Counted from the first letter of the stretch, positions 23,214 to 31,446 are shown. The stretch: DNA of 32,082 nt from Flavipsychrobacter sp. (GCA_016786665.1 JAEUVZ010000055.1:1-32082), one strand, 5' to 3'. The notes: generated by a model not told the origin, from the letters alone. Program-made: numbers and translations.

Positions 23214-23678
23214 ATGAAACAAAGCCTGCTCTACACCATACTCTTTTTCGCCTTTGTTGGGGTGCTTAGCTCCTGCGACAAAAAGAAAAGCAAAGACAAG
23301 AACACCACCCTCGCCGCTACCGACAGTATATATTTCTATGCACTGGTGGATACGTTTACTTTTACGGGAATCAATGCCAAAGCGGTGTATGCCGGGGGCG
23401 CTGACAACCCATATGTAATCATCACCTCAGAGACCGGAACGGACAGTACCGATAAAGTGATATCGCTGCGGATAGATAACTTTGCGCACCAGCCGGGCAC
23501 CTATACAATATCCCCGGGAGGTGATGCCAAGGCCTCGTATAAACGAAGCAGCAAGAAGACCGAATACGCAGACTCAGGCCGCATTACCATACACTCTATA
23601 GGCAATAGCCTGCGGGGCTCGTTCTACTTTTATACCGAGCACCACCGGGTATCGGGCGGCACCTTTAGCGCGCAGTAG
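23214..23678 (+). CDS. Lipoprotein of unknown function
   Basis: A 154-residue protein with a lipoprotein signal: hydrophobic SLLYTILFFAFVGV and lipobox LSSC (lipidated C21), followed by a Lys/Asp-rich linker (DKKKSKDKN). The mature domain is predicted all-beta, with strands such as IYFYALVDTFTFTG, YVIITSE, VISLRIDNF and GSFYFYTEH. It resembles the small Bacteroidota lipoproteins grouped under DUF6252-like families. That link is a guess from layout. It lies 45 bases after the YihY gene on the same strand and is expected in the outer or inner membrane facing the periplasm. Confidence 0.78.
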   Translation: MKQSLLYTILFFAFVGVLSSCDKKKSKDKNTTLAATDSIYFYALVDTFTFTGINAKAVYAGGADNPYVIITSETGTDSTDKVISLRIDNFAHQPGTYTISPGGDAKASYKRSSKKTEYADSGRITIHSIGNSLRGSFYFYTEHHRVSGGTFSAQ

Positions 23679-23715
23679 TTGTGGCTGGCGGGTAGCAGCA
23701 TGGCGTTTTGTTGCG

Positions 23716-23723
23716 TACCTTTA
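23716..23723 (+). promoter_or_regulatory. -7-like element (TAccTTTA), near-leaderless
   Basis: TACCTTTA matches TAnnTTTG except for the last base and ends only 4 bases before ATG 23728. If active, the enoyl-CoA hydratase mRNA would be leaderless or nearly so. Confidence 0.35.
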
Positions 23724-23727
23724 GGGC

Positions 23728-24507
23728 ATGAGCACTACCGTATTGCTGACCAAAGAGAACGGCGTTGGGTACATTACCCTCAACCGGCCGGAGAAATACA
23801 ATAGCTTTAACCGAGAAATGGCCCTGGCACTACAGGCGCACCTGGACGACTGTGAGAAAGACGAGTTGGTACGGTGCATCTACATAACGGGTGCAGGCAA
23901 GGGCTTCTGCGCCGGGCAAGACCTGTCGGAAGCGAGCGACCCGCAAACCGTGGACTTTGAGAAAATCATCAGTGAACATTACAACCCCGTTATAGAGCGT
24001 TTCCGCCGGATAGAGAAGCCGGTAATAGCCGCAGTGAACGGCGTGGCTGCGGGAGCGGGGGCCAATATAGCGCTGGCTTGCGATATAGTGCTGGCCACCG
24101 CCAGCGCCTCCTTCATACAGGCCTTCAGCAAGATAGGGCTGATACCCGATAGCGGGGGTACTTACTTTCTGCCGCGGCTGGTGGGGATGCAGCGCGCCGC
24201 CGCGCTGATGATGAGCGGCGACAAGGTGAGTGCGGAAGAAGCCGCTGCCATGGGTATGATTTATAAATGCTACACCGATGATACCTTTGCGGACGAGAGC
24301 CGGAAATATGCCGAGGCCCTGGCACAAATGCCAACCAAAGGGCTGGGACTGACCAAGCGCCTGCTGAATGCCAGCTATGAGAACGACCTGGGGCAACAAC
24401 TAAAAATGGAAATGGACGTGCAGGTAGCGGCAGGGAAAACCGAAGACTTTGCTGAAGGGGTCAACTCCTTCCTGGAAAAGCGCCGGCCACAGTTCAAGGG
24501 GCGCTAA
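23728..24507 (+). CDS. Enoyl-CoA hydratase/isomerase (PaaG-like)
   Basis: A 259-residue crotonase-fold protein. Oxyanion-hole segments are CAGQDL (61-66) and AAGAGANIALACD (107-119). The motif GLIPDSGGTYFLPR (137-150) carries D141 at the place of the catalytic aspartate of PaaG. PaaG is the ring-epoxide/oxepin isomerase and enoyl isomerase of phenylacetate catabolism. No other paa genes are nearby, so a general fatty-acid or aromatic-CoA isomerase role is equally possible. Glu residues typical of bifunctional hydratases are not evident at the second position, favouring an isomerase. It stands as the last gene before a strong terminator. Confidence 0.87.
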   Translation: MSTTVLLTKENGVGYITLNRPEKYNSFNREMALALQAHLDDCEKDELVRCIYITGAGKGFCAGQDLSEASDPQTVDFEKIISEHYNPVIERFRRIEKPVIAAVNGVAAGAGANIALACDIVLATASASFIQAFSKIGLIPDSGGTYFLPRLVGMQRAAALMMSGDKVSAEEAAAMGMIYKCYTDDTFADESRKYAEALAQMPTKGLGLTKRLLNASYENDLGQQLKMEMDVQVAAGKTEDFAEGVNSFLEKRRPQFKGR

Positions 24508-24528
24508 GCCAGATAGAGAATAGACACT

Positions 24529-24558
24529 ACCCGCAGACAGGAAACTGCGGGTTTTTTT
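24529..24558 (+). terminator. Intrinsic terminator after the PaaG-like gene
   Basis: ACCCGCAG (24529-24536) pairs perfectly with CTGCGGGT (24545-24552), followed by a run of seven T (24552-24558). It overlaps the stop codon of the convergent OmpA-like gene by two bases. Confidence 0.92.
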
Positions 24559-25387
24559 ATTTGGCAAGGATGCGTACTTCTACCCGGCGGTTGGCACGCC
24601 GTTCGGCCTCGTTGGTTTCTTCGGCGTAGAGTGGCCTTGTTTTTCCATAGCCGGCAGTTTGTATGCGCTTAGACTCAATGCCTCTCTTTACCAGGAACTC
24701 CGCGATGGCGATAGCGCGCCGTGTGGAAAGCATTTTGGCCCCATCTACCTGGCTGGGGTCGGAGGGGTCTACGCAGCATACGTGCCCTTCCAGTTTTATT
24801 ACCAGTTTAGGGTATTGCTTCATAATGCGATAAAGCTCGTTGAGGGTGGGCTCCGAAGCCTTTACGGGTGCGGCGGTACTGAGGTGGAAATTCATGTTGT
24901 CCAGCACGATGCGGCCATCTACGGGAGCGGCTACTATCATCTGTTCCAGCGCCGGCATGCCAAGTGTGTCAGACCTGCCCGGGTGGCTGGCTTTCGGGCC
25001 CGGCCTTGCCCCTACTACATCTACCCGGCGGTCGGATGTGTACACCTGCGCATTGCCATCTTTCCTGCTGACGGCCCCCTTTCCGTACACCAACTTGATG
25101 CGCGACCGGGGCACACCTTTCTCCCTGAAGAAGGCGGCCACGCTCTGGGCCCGGCGCATAGAGAGCATATCATTGTAGTATTCCCCGCCTCGTTCGTCGG
25201 CATAGCCAATAATCATGATATTGCCCAGGGTATCTATCCTGGCGTAACCCGCTTGCAACAGCTTTGTAGCTTTACTGTTGAGGAAAGGGTCGTCGGTATC
25301 GAAGTACACCTTCAACGTATCGGACTGGGCCGATGCACTGACAGCCCACAGGCAAGCCACTACCAGGTATGTGTATCTCTTTCTCAT
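24557..25387 (-). CDS. Tandem double OmpA-domain protein (paralogue 2)
   Basis: A 276-residue secreted protein with a signal peptide (1-20, ending ASA) and two OmpA/MotB-like domains. Domain one is about 24-125 (YFDTDDPFLN, IGYADERGG, LSMRRAQSV, DRRVDVV). Domain two is about 160-275 (LDNMNFHLST, LEGHVCC, LSTRRAIAIAEF, AGYGKT, RRANRRVEVRIL). OmpA-like domains bind peptidoglycan; no transmembrane barrel or lipobox is seen, so it is periplasmic or complex-associated. Domain two carries adjacent cysteines (C204, C205) in place of the usual GHTD-type residues. The ATG overlaps the TGA of its upstream paralogue (ATGA), so the two are translationally coupled. Confidence 0.88.
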   Translation of the reverse strand: MRKRYTYLVVACLWAVSASAQSDTLKVYFDTDDPFLNSKATKLLQAGYARIDTLGNIMIIGYADERGGEYYNDMLSMRRAQSVAAFFREKGVPRSRIKLVYGKGAVSRKDGNAQVYTSDRRVDVVGARPGPKASHPGRSDTLGMPALEQMIVAAPVDGRIVLDNMNFHLSTAAPVKASEPTLNELYRIMKQYPKLVIKLEGHVCCVDPSDPSQVDGAKMLSTRRAIAIAEFLVKRGIESKRIQTAGYGKTRPLYAEETNEAERRANRRVEVRILAK

Positions 25388-26229
25388 TTCTCTAATACAC
25401 GCACTTCTACCCTTCGGTTCCGTGCCCTCGCTTTTTCGCTGGTTTCGGGCTCCAAAAGGTGCCAGCTGGAAAAGCCTTTGTAGCGCATACGGCTGGCCGG
25501 GATACCTTTCTTTTTCAGGAAATTGTACACACTCCAGGCACGCTCTACCGACAAGCGATAGCCGGCCCCCGTGGTGTCGCCTTCCTCTTCTTCAATACAG
25601 CAGATGTGCCCCTCTATGCTGATTCGGAGCGCCGGGTTGCGCTCCATGGCACTGTATAGCTCTTCAAAAGCGGGCATGGAGGAGGGCAGGGGGTTGGAGC
25701 TGCCCGGGTAGAACTGTATGTCTTTCAGCTCCAGCGTTTCGCCCACTGTAGTATTGTCAAGCTGCGCCGCCACAGTATGGGTGGGCATGGGCCGCTCAGC
25801 TACTGTGGTGCGCTTCGGTGTATGAACGGCAGGTGTTGCCGGCTGTGCGCTTACGGGTACAATATCTACCCGCCTGTCGTAGCGGAACATTTCCCGCTGT
25901 TCCTTTTCGCGGTTTACTTCGCCCCGTCCGTATACTACCAGTATGTTGCTTTGCTGCAGGCCGTTGTTCTTCAGGTAGCCTGCTACATTCTGCGCCCGCC
26001 TCATGGAGAGCATATCGTTGTAGTAAGTATCGCCATCGGCATCGGCGTAGCCGATAACCAGAATGCTCTTACCGCCGGATATGGAGGGGATGAACTTATC
26101 CAGTTGCCGCTCCAGCCTGCTGTCCAGGAACGCGACATCTACCGGAAAGAATACCTTCAGGGTGTCGGCTTTCAGGGTGTGGCTCACACACCAGCAGGAA
26201 ACCAATAATATGCAGTACCGCGATAACAT
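25384..26229 (-). CDS. Tandem double OmpA-domain protein (paralogue 1)
   Basis: A 281-residue paralogue of the gene it overlaps. Signal peptide about 1-20 (ILLVSCWCVSHT; not a clean lipobox). Domain one is about 22-125 (VFFPVDVAFLD, IGYADADGD, LSMRRAQNV, DRRVDIV). A Pro/Thr-rich linker (128-160) follows. Domain two is about 165-280 (LKDIQFYPGSS, IEGHICC, LSVERAWSVYNFL, RRVEVRVL). It also carries the Cys-Cys pair (C210, C211). The order in the minus-strand unit is thioredoxin-fold protein, this gene, its paralogue; the gap upstream is 60 bases. It likely connects the envelope to peptidoglycan; the partner is unknown. Confidence 0.88.
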   Translation of the reverse strand: MLSRYCILLVSCWCVSHTLKADTLKVFFPVDVAFLDSRLERQLDKFIPSISGGKSILVIGYADADGDTYYNDMLSMRRAQNVAGYLKNNGLQQSNILVVYGRGEVNREKEQREMFRYDRRVDIVPVSAQPATPAVHTPKRTTVAERPMPTHTVAAQLDNTTVGETLELKDIQFYPGSSNPLPSSMPAFEELYSAMERNPALRISIEGHICCIEEEEGDTTGAGYRLSVERAWSVYNFLKKKGIPASRMRYKGFSSWHLLEPETSEKARARNRRVEVRVLEK

Positions 26230-26289
26230 TAGCCTGCTAAAATTATCAATTAGTTAGCGCAATACAGTAATAACGTGGTGCAGGGCAAC

Positions 26290-27753
26290 TTATTCTTTGG
26301 GCGCGGATTCTTTTTTGTCCTTAGGCTCCTCTGGCGTGTAGGGCTTTGCCAGCAGGCTATCGGCAGTAGGCGCCATAATGCCCGACTGGCTTGGGTAGGG
26401 CGTGCGCTTAAGGGCGAAGCGACCATCGCGGTCTATAAAGAAAAAAGTAGGCAGGGCCTGCACGCCGTAGATTTTGGCGAGGAAGGATTTCCAACCGGCC
26501 TCCTCACGCGTATGTACGCCCGAGATCTTGTTTTCCTCAATAGCGGCGACCCAGGCTGCCTCGTTGGCATCAAGCGAAACATGGAGGAACACGATATCCG
26601 TGTACTTAGTAGCCATCTGTGCCACCGCCCTCATCTCCTGTATACATTGGCGGTAGTCGGTAGACCAAAAGCTGAGCAGCACTATTTTCCCTTTAAAGTC
26701 AGAGAGTTTCCCCGTTTTCCCCTGCGGTGTGGTAAAGGTAAAGTCAAAAGCTTTTTCGCCCTGGGCCAGCCTTTTGGCTATGCCGAGCTGTGCCTCCAGG
26801 TCGCTTTTATAGGTACTGGCGGGCCAGCGCTTTTTGAAGGCGGCCACCCGCTCCTCCGCGATTTTGACCGGAATGGTGCGTACCGATGAGTAAAGCCCCA
26901 TCGCCACTACAAATTCAGCGGTAGCCGTTGGCATATTCTTAATCGCCAAAACCGTAATGCTGTCCAGCACTTTATAGCCATCTATAGAGTCGTTGAGAAA
27001 GCCTGCTTCCTCCAGCTTCATGCGGTAAAACATGTCGGCATACAGGCGATAAGGTACCAGGCCCATTAGCGAGTCGCTGAATGCAGGTGGTATGTCGCGT
27101 GTAGCATCATAATTCTGTTTGGGGATGGCAGCGATAGAATAGCTTTTGTTGGCAATTACCTCGTGCAGTGTAGGGTATTGATAGCGGCAAAAGTAGGTGA
27201 AGTATTTGTAGGAATTGCGGAGATAAGAAACAAATGCCGGAGCAAGACCCGCCTTGTTCTGCTCCAGGTAGTCCAGTTCTTTCTTCTGTTCCAGTTCCAT
27301 GCCCGCTATGAAGGAGCGGGCGTCTTTGCTGAGGTAGCGCTGCATTTTGATGGCATAGCGGTCCAGCAGGCCCATAGTAGCGGCATGTTTTGCCAGGTAA
27401 TTGGCCCTGTCGCTTCCCCTGCCGGTATATTCGGGTATCCACGTACTGTCGGCTGCATTGGCCAGCATCTCGAGGCTGTCGCCTGGCTGCACCATCAGTT
27501 CCGCAGCGTGCCGCCCGTGGCGGATAATAACGGGGGTATATTCCTCTCGCACCTGCAGGGTGTACTCAAAAGCGCCTTCGTCCAGTTCTGCTTTATACTC
27601 TGTGGGGTCGTAAACCAGCCGGCTATTGTTGTGCGATATGAAAATGCTATCGGATGCGGGATTAGTGAACCGCCCACGGATTGTTACCGTTCCCTGCGCA
27701 AACAGTTGGCCGGTGGCAAAAAGCAATGTAACCAGGAAAATACCTTTCTTCAC
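26290..27753 (-). CDS. Secreted TlpA/ResA-like thioredoxin-fold protein lacking CxxC
   Basis: A 487-residue secreted protein. Signal peptide 1-19 (KKGIFLVTLLFATGQLFA). Residues about 21-110 look like the beta-rich DUF4369-type N-terminal domain common in Bacteroidota TlpA proteins. Residues 115-330 are helical. The C-terminal thioredoxin/AhpC-TSA domain is about 333-455 (FDFTFTTPQGK, LSDFKGKIVLLSFW, VQALPTFFFIDRDG with cis-Pro435). The active-site segment FWSTDYRQC (362-370) has Tyr367 where the first catalytic Cys of CxxC normally lies; only C370 remains. A normal disulfide reductase cycle is therefore unlikely; a one-Cys or structural role is possible. The C-terminus is Lys/Glu/Pro-rich (EEPKDKKESAPKE). 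Confidence 0.87.
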   Translation of the reverse strand: MKKGIFLVTLLFATGQLFAQGTVTIRGRFTNPASDSIFISHNNSRLVYDPTEYKAELDEGAFEYTLQVREEYTPVIIRHGRHAAELMVQPGDSLEMLANAADSTWIPEYTGRGSDRANYLAKHAATMGLLDRYAIKMQRYLSKDARSFIAGMELEQKKELDYLEQNKAGLAPAFVSYLRNSYKYFTYFCRYQYPTLHEVIANKSYSIAAIPKQNYDATRDIPPAFSDSLMGLVPYRLYADMFYRMKLEEAGFLNDSIDGYKVLDSITVLAIKNMPTATAEFVVAMGLYSSVRTIPVKIAEERVAAFKKRWPASTYKSDLEAQLGIAKRLAQGEKAFDFTFTTPQGKTGKLSDFKGKIVLLSFWSTDYRQCIQEMRAVAQMATKYTDIVFLHVSLDANEAAWVAAIEENKISGVHTREEAGWKSFLAKIYGVQALPTFFFIDRDGRFALKRTPYPSQSGIMAPTADSLLAKPYTPEEPKDKKESAPKE

Positions 27754-27794
27754 GGTGCGATGTTTAACTGAGCGTTTGTGCCAGCAGGGGACAA

Positions 27795-27820
27795 TTTACA
27801 CACTATATACAACGTGTAAA
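27795..27820. promoter_or_regulatory. Inverted repeat upstream of the TlpA-like gene
   Basis: TTTACAC (27795-27801) and GTGTAAA (27814-27820) are perfect 7-base arms around a 12-base AT-rich centre, 42 bases before the minus-strand start. It could be a dimeric regulator's operator; chance is not excluded. Confidence 0.3.
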
Positions 27821-27867
27821 AGTTAAAAATATACGGATAGGTGCCCACTCCGCCTCGCGGAATAAAG

Positions 27868-27893
27868 AAAGCACCCCGTGTAAGGAGTGCTTT
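27868..27893 (-). terminator. Intrinsic terminator of the metH gene
   Basis: On the minus strand AAAGCAC (27893-27887) pairs with GTGCTTT (27874-27868), followed by CTTTATT. It lies 23 bases past the MetH-like stop. Confidence 0.7.
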
Positions 27894-27915
27894 GAGAAAT
27901 GTAGGCAGGTTCTAT

Positions 27916-28944
27916 TTATGCTTCCGCCAGTACTGGACGGGGGCGCGGGCTGTATTTTTTAACTTCTCCCGCTATTGCCTTTATGTGCGCGGGAGTGGTG
28001 CCGCAACACCCACCTACGAGGTTTACCCAACCCTGCCGGGCAAACTCGCCCACGATGGAGGCGGTAATTTCAGGAGTTTCGTCATATTCGCCCATGGCAT
28101 TGGGGAGGCCTGCGTTGGGATAAGCGCTTACCAATACCGGGGCTATGCCCGCCAGCTCTTCTATGTGCGGGCGCATCTGTTCCGCACCCAGGGCACAGTT
28201 AAGCCCGATGCTAACCGGCTGCGCATGCATTACCGATATAAGGAACGCTTCCAGCGTTTGCCCGCTGAGGGTACGGCCCGAGGCGTCGGTAATGGTGCCG
28301 GATATCATCACCGGTAGCTTTTCCTGCTTTGTGTCGCGGAAATACTGGTTCAGGGCATAGATAGCGGCTTTGGCATTTAATGTATCGAAGATGGTCTCTA
28401 TCAGCAGTATATCCACGCCACCTTCCACCAGGGCTTTTATCTGCTCGTAGTATGCATCTGCTGCCTCGTCGAAGGTCATGGCGCGGTAGCCCGGCCGGTT
28501 CACGTCGGGCGAGAGCGAAAGGGTTTTGTTCATGGGCCCTATGGCACCGGCCACGAAGCATTCACCCGTTGCTTCGGGATGCTCCGCTACAAACTCTGCC
28601 ACGGCTTCCTTTGCCAGCCTGGCGGCTTCAAAATTTATTTCATAAGCCAGGTTCGACATTTTATAGTCTTCCAGGGAGATAGCCTGCGCATTGAAGGTGT
28701 TCGTTTCCAGTATGTTGGCGCCTGCTTCCAGGTATTCCTTGTGTATGGCTTTTATTATCTGCGGCTGGGTAATGCAGAGCAGGTCGTTATTGCCCTTTAT
28801 ATCCAGGTGATAGTCTTTAAAGCGCTCGCCGCGATAGTCGGCCTCTTCGAGCTTGTAGCGTTGAATCATAGTGCCCATAGCGCCATCAATCATCAGGATG
28901 CGCTGTTCCAGCAATTCACGAAGTTTCTTTTCAACCGGTGTCAT
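27916..28944 (-). CDS. metH: Homocysteine S-methyltransferase domain of MetH (stand-alone N-terminal half)
   Basis: A 342-residue protein corresponding to the first domain of cobalamin-dependent methionine synthase: [15 protein letters not shown] (16-30), TNTFNAQ (81-87), IGPMNKTLS (135-143), then the zinc ligands C250 (GLNCALG) and C313/C314 (GGCCGTTP). Full MetH has about 1200 residues; the folate-binding, cobalamin and activation domains are missing. The C-terminus ends with a normal stop followed by a terminator, and no fragment continues downstream. This is therefore a separate half-gene, as often seen in Bacteroidota, with the remainder expected elsewhere. It binds and activates homocysteine for methyl transfer. 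It may share SAM control, but no riboswitch lies in front of it. Confidence 0.9.
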   Translation of the reverse strand: MTPVEKKLRELLEQRILMIDGAMGTMIQRYKLEEADYRGERFKDYHLDIKGNNDLLCITQPQIIKAIHKEYLEAGANILETNTFNAQAISLEDYKMSNLAYEINFEAARLAKEAVAEFVAEHPEATGECFVAGAIGPMNKTLSLSPDVNRPGYRAMTFDEAADAYYEQIKALVEGGVDILLIETIFDTLNAKAAIYALNQYFRDTKQEKLPVMISGTITDASGRTLSGQTLEAFLISVMHAQPVSIGLNCALGAEQMRPHIEELAGIAPVLVSAYPNAGLPNAMGEYDETPEITASIVGEFARQGWVNLVGGCCGTTPAHIKAIAGEVKKYSPRPRPVLAEA

Positions 28945-28949
28945 GGGGG

Positions 28950-28957
28950 CAAAGGTA
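28950..28957 (-). promoter_or_regulatory. -7 element (TAccTTTG) directly before metH
   Basis: On the minus strand TACCTTTG ends 5 bases before the ATG (28944). A start site 5-8 bases further on would place the mRNA start at the ATG itself, i.e. a leaderless transcript. No convincing -33 TTTG is seen. Confidence 0.5.
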
Positions 28958-28994
28958 CTAAAAGGGGAGTATTATCACTTTGTAGCCCATATTG

Positions 28995-30383
28995 CTACTC
29001 CGCAAGGTAAGTATGCAATTTTTTGTCTTTGGTAAAGAAAAGGACGTTGGTACTGTTTTTCTTATCAAATACCGGGTGATACAATATGTTGGCTGTAGTT
29101 ATCTCAGAGAGAATCCTATCGTACTCAAGCCGTTTATATGCTACGTTATACTTAAGTAAGTAATAATTTTGGTTGGTAAAATATATTGCAAAGATAGACT
29201 TGGAAGGAAGGTGGTAAGAGATGTCGAAGATGTGGAATTGCATTTTGCTTTGGTCAACACTTGCATTCATCGGATCGTTTTCCTTTAATAGCTTCTCATT
29301 GAACGGAATGTTGTATGACTTGTTGTTTTCAACATTAAACAGTGTATTTGCGATGGGTAGCATAACCATTGGGTATGAAATGAAGGGGTCACAAAAGTTA
29401 TAATAGCAATTCTTGTCAATATATTCGTCAGGAAGTGTAAAGTCCAAAAGGGTAACGTCTAGGGTATTGCTCCCCTCTTTTAACGTGCCACTTGATAGAA
29501 ACTTTAGGGCTGTATCTGTGTCTGATACGCCCAGCTGGTTAATAGAGAAAAAGTATTTGTTGCCTTTTTTGCAAAAGGCAGCTTCATTAATCCCATAGGC
29601 CGTGTCCTTAATGGTCAAGTTTACGCTTTTGGTGATATTTTCTGTCACATAATTATATACTACCACGGAAAATAGCTTTTTAGCAAGCCGATCGGTTGAG
29701 TCGCCTTCGTAGATATAACAGTAGGTCAATAAATCTATGGTAGAGTCCTCATTTAATATATACTTTACTATTTGAGGTTCAAGTGCCGGAAGTTTGCTGT
29801 AATCCTTTATATACTTTTCGAGATTTTTGGTGTATTCTTTTCCGAATTGAACCTGGTATGCGGCGGCAAGAAATTCCTGTTTATAGCCGACGGTATATTT
29901 CCTAATCTCTTTTTCGTATAGGTAAATGTGTTTTGATATCCTGTTAGTCAGCGAGAGTTCGCCGTTGGAAAATGAATAAGTGACTCTTTCGGTAAATGTA
30001 TAATTGTTGTTTTCCAATGCTGCATTCTCCTTGAGCAGTTTGAGTGCTTCTATTGCATTGGTAAGCGGAAACTGTCTGGTTGAATTATTAGTAGTTACTA
30101 TTATTTTTGAGCTCATTCCAGTTGTTGGATACCCATCGATGGTATCAGCCCAAATAATCTTGTTAGGGTCTAATTTATATCTATGAATGATCGTGGCGGA
30201 GTCTGAACGGTAGTCTGATGGCATTACCACCGTCCAGTTATAATCATTGAATACTGTTCGTAGTGCGTGGAGATTTGCGGTGCAGTTGATGCAGTCATTC
30301 ATGCTTAGTAAGATATAGTTAGTCTTGGCAAACGAGCCGCAACAAGCCACCATAAACACACACGTCCAAACAAGTTTAGCCAT
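28995..30383 (-). CDS. Unknown secreted protein with N-terminal thioredoxin-like CxxC
   Basis: A 462-residue protein of no family I recognise. Residues 1-19 are a signal peptide (LVWTCVFMVACCGSFA). Directly after it comes YILLSMNDCINC (C31, C34), then LHALRTVFNDYNWTVVMP and SKIIVTTNNS. Spacing and strand/helix pattern suggest a small thioredoxin-like domain over about residues 22-110. The remaining 350 residues are beta-rich with recurring FDISYHLPSKSIFAIYF-type strands, perhaps a six-bladed propeller as in Bacteroidota surface proteins; that is inference. Codon use is AT-rich compared with metH. The gene is isolated: terminator-less 50-base gap to metH downstream and a long AT-rich gap upstream. 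Confidence 0.72.
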   Translation of the reverse strand: MAKLVWTCVFMVACCGSFAKTNYILLSMNDCINCTANLHALRTVFNDYNWTVVMPSDYRSDSATIIHRYKLDPNKIIWADTIDGYPTTGMSSKIIVTTNNSTRQFPLTNAIEALKLLKENAALENNNYTFTERVTYSFSNGELSLTNRISKHIYLYEKEIRKYTVGYKQEFLAAAYQVQFGKEYTKNLEKYIKDYSKLPALEPQIVKYILNEDSTIDLLTYCYIYEGDSTDRLAKKLFSVVVYNYVTENITKSVNLTIKDTAYGINEAAFCKKGNKYFFSINQLGVSDTDTALKFLSSGTLKEGSNTLDVTLLDFTLPDEYIDKNCYYNFCDPFISYPMVMLPIANTLFNVENNKSYNIPFNEKLLKENDPMNASVDQSKMQFHIFDISYHLPSKSIFAIYFTNQNYYLLKYNVAYKRLEYDRILSEITTANILYHPVFDKKNSTNVLFFTKDKKLHTYLAE

Positions 30384-30669
30384 ATGACAATAATTTATAG
30401 ATTTATTATTTTATGCGAGTTTACTGAATTGAAAGTAGTTAGTATTACCATCATATTTCAATTTCTATTTGCTCCGCATTTCTTTTGGCTTCTCCGAGTC
30501 AAAGCAAGGAAACAAACAGAGGGTTTATATAAATGTGTTTTACGTGAATAGTAAAAATAGGGTTTTGCACAATAGTATAGAGGATAATGGTTTTTAAGAT
30601 ATTCTATTAAATCAGAATGATAAGTGTAATAATCTCAACAGAAGCCTATGTGTAACGGCTTTTTTTATG
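30384..30669. other. AT-rich gene-free gap
   Basis: About 290 bases with no supported gene between a minus-strand and a plus-strand gene, so it should hold both promoters. AAGCC (30642-30646) and GGCTT (30657-30661) with a T run resemble a weak terminator just before the barrel gene's promoter. Otherwise I see nothing definite. Confidence 0.4.
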
Positions 30670-30677
30670 TAGGTTTG
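30670..30677 (+). promoter_or_regulatory. -7 element (TAggTTTG) of the barrel gene
   Basis: TAGGTTTG is a full TAnnTTTG match 27 bases before ATG 30705. A perfect 14-base palindrome GTTTTTCGAAAAAC (30683-30696) lies around the expected start site. Confidence 0.5.
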
Positions 30678-30704
30678 GTAACGTTTTTCGAAAAACAGAA
30701 AAAA

Positions 30705-31424
30705 ATGAAAGTATTTATACTCTCTGCACTGGCTCTCCTGGGTGCCGGCAGCGTATCTGCCCAGACCTACCAGGAGCTGAACCGTTTTGAATTGGGCATT
30801 AACGGCGGCATATGCCGTACTTCCCTGCCCAAGGGGTCTTTGTACACCGGTACCTCTACCTACTGGCAGTCGTTCGGTGGCGCCCGGGCTTTGTACACTA
30901 TTAAGGAGTACTTCCAGGTAGGCCTGGAGGTGAACGCCACGAAGTGGGAGACCACAGACGACCATGTGCCCATCACCGGCCTGACCGGCAAACCGCTGGG
31001 GACGGATACTGTTACTTATACGTTTGCCCGTCCTGCTATCAGTTTCCTGGCGCATGCCAACGTGATGATACCCCTGTTCAAAAACTACCGTTTCAATAAC
31101 GTAGCCAATATACACCTGGGTATTTCCGGCGGCCCCGTAGCTGCTATAAACGACGGGGCGCAAAGCACGAAAGTGTACGGAAGCGCCGACCAGGATTCCA
31201 GCCTGAAATACCTGGACCGCTATGCGTTTAAGCCGGGTTCCGGCTGGGCTTTCGGATTCCAGATGGGTTATACGCACTACATTAAGGAACACGTAGGGCT
31301 GGGTGTGGAATACGCTCCGCGCTACTACAGCATCAATACGCTGGACAGTGAGCTGGCAGGTCGCAACAGCCATTTCCGCCTGTGGTCGCATGCGCTGAGC
31401 CTGAGCATCCGCTACCGCTGGTAG
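30705..31424 (+). CDS. Outer-membrane beta-barrel protein
   Basis: A 239-residue protein with a signal peptide (MKVFILSALALLGAGSVSAQ). It has alternating amphipathic strands such as FELGINGGICRTSL, YFQVGLEVNATKWE, WAFGFQMGYTHYI, VGLGVEYAPRYYS and a terminal strand LWSHALSLSIRYRW ending in Trp. This is the layout of 8-10 strand porin-like/OmpW-like barrels in Bacteroidota (PF13568/PF13505 type). The frame is open 19 codons upstream (to 30648), but the signal peptide and the TAGGTTTG promoter fix the start at 30705. Function unknown; followed by a strong terminator, so monocistronic. Confidence 0.85.
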   Translation: MKVFILSALALLGAGSVSAQTYQELNRFELGINGGICRTSLPKGSLYTGTSTYWQSFGGARALYTIKEYFQVGLEVNATKWETTDDHVPITGLTGKPLGTDTVTYTFARPAISFLAHANVMIPLFKNYRFNNVANIHLGISGGPVAAINDGAQSTKVYGSADQDSSLKYLDRYAFKPGSGWAFGFQMGYTHYIKEHVGLGVEYAPRYYSINTLDSELAGRNSHFRLWSHALSLSIRYRW

Positions 31425-31446
31425 CTGCATTAAACTATTTTGTACG

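Noticed and set aside
23728-24507. Phenylacetate degradation operon
   Set aside because: Only one PaaG-like gene is found; no paaABCDE, paaK or paaZ neighbours, so the pathway cannot be claimed.
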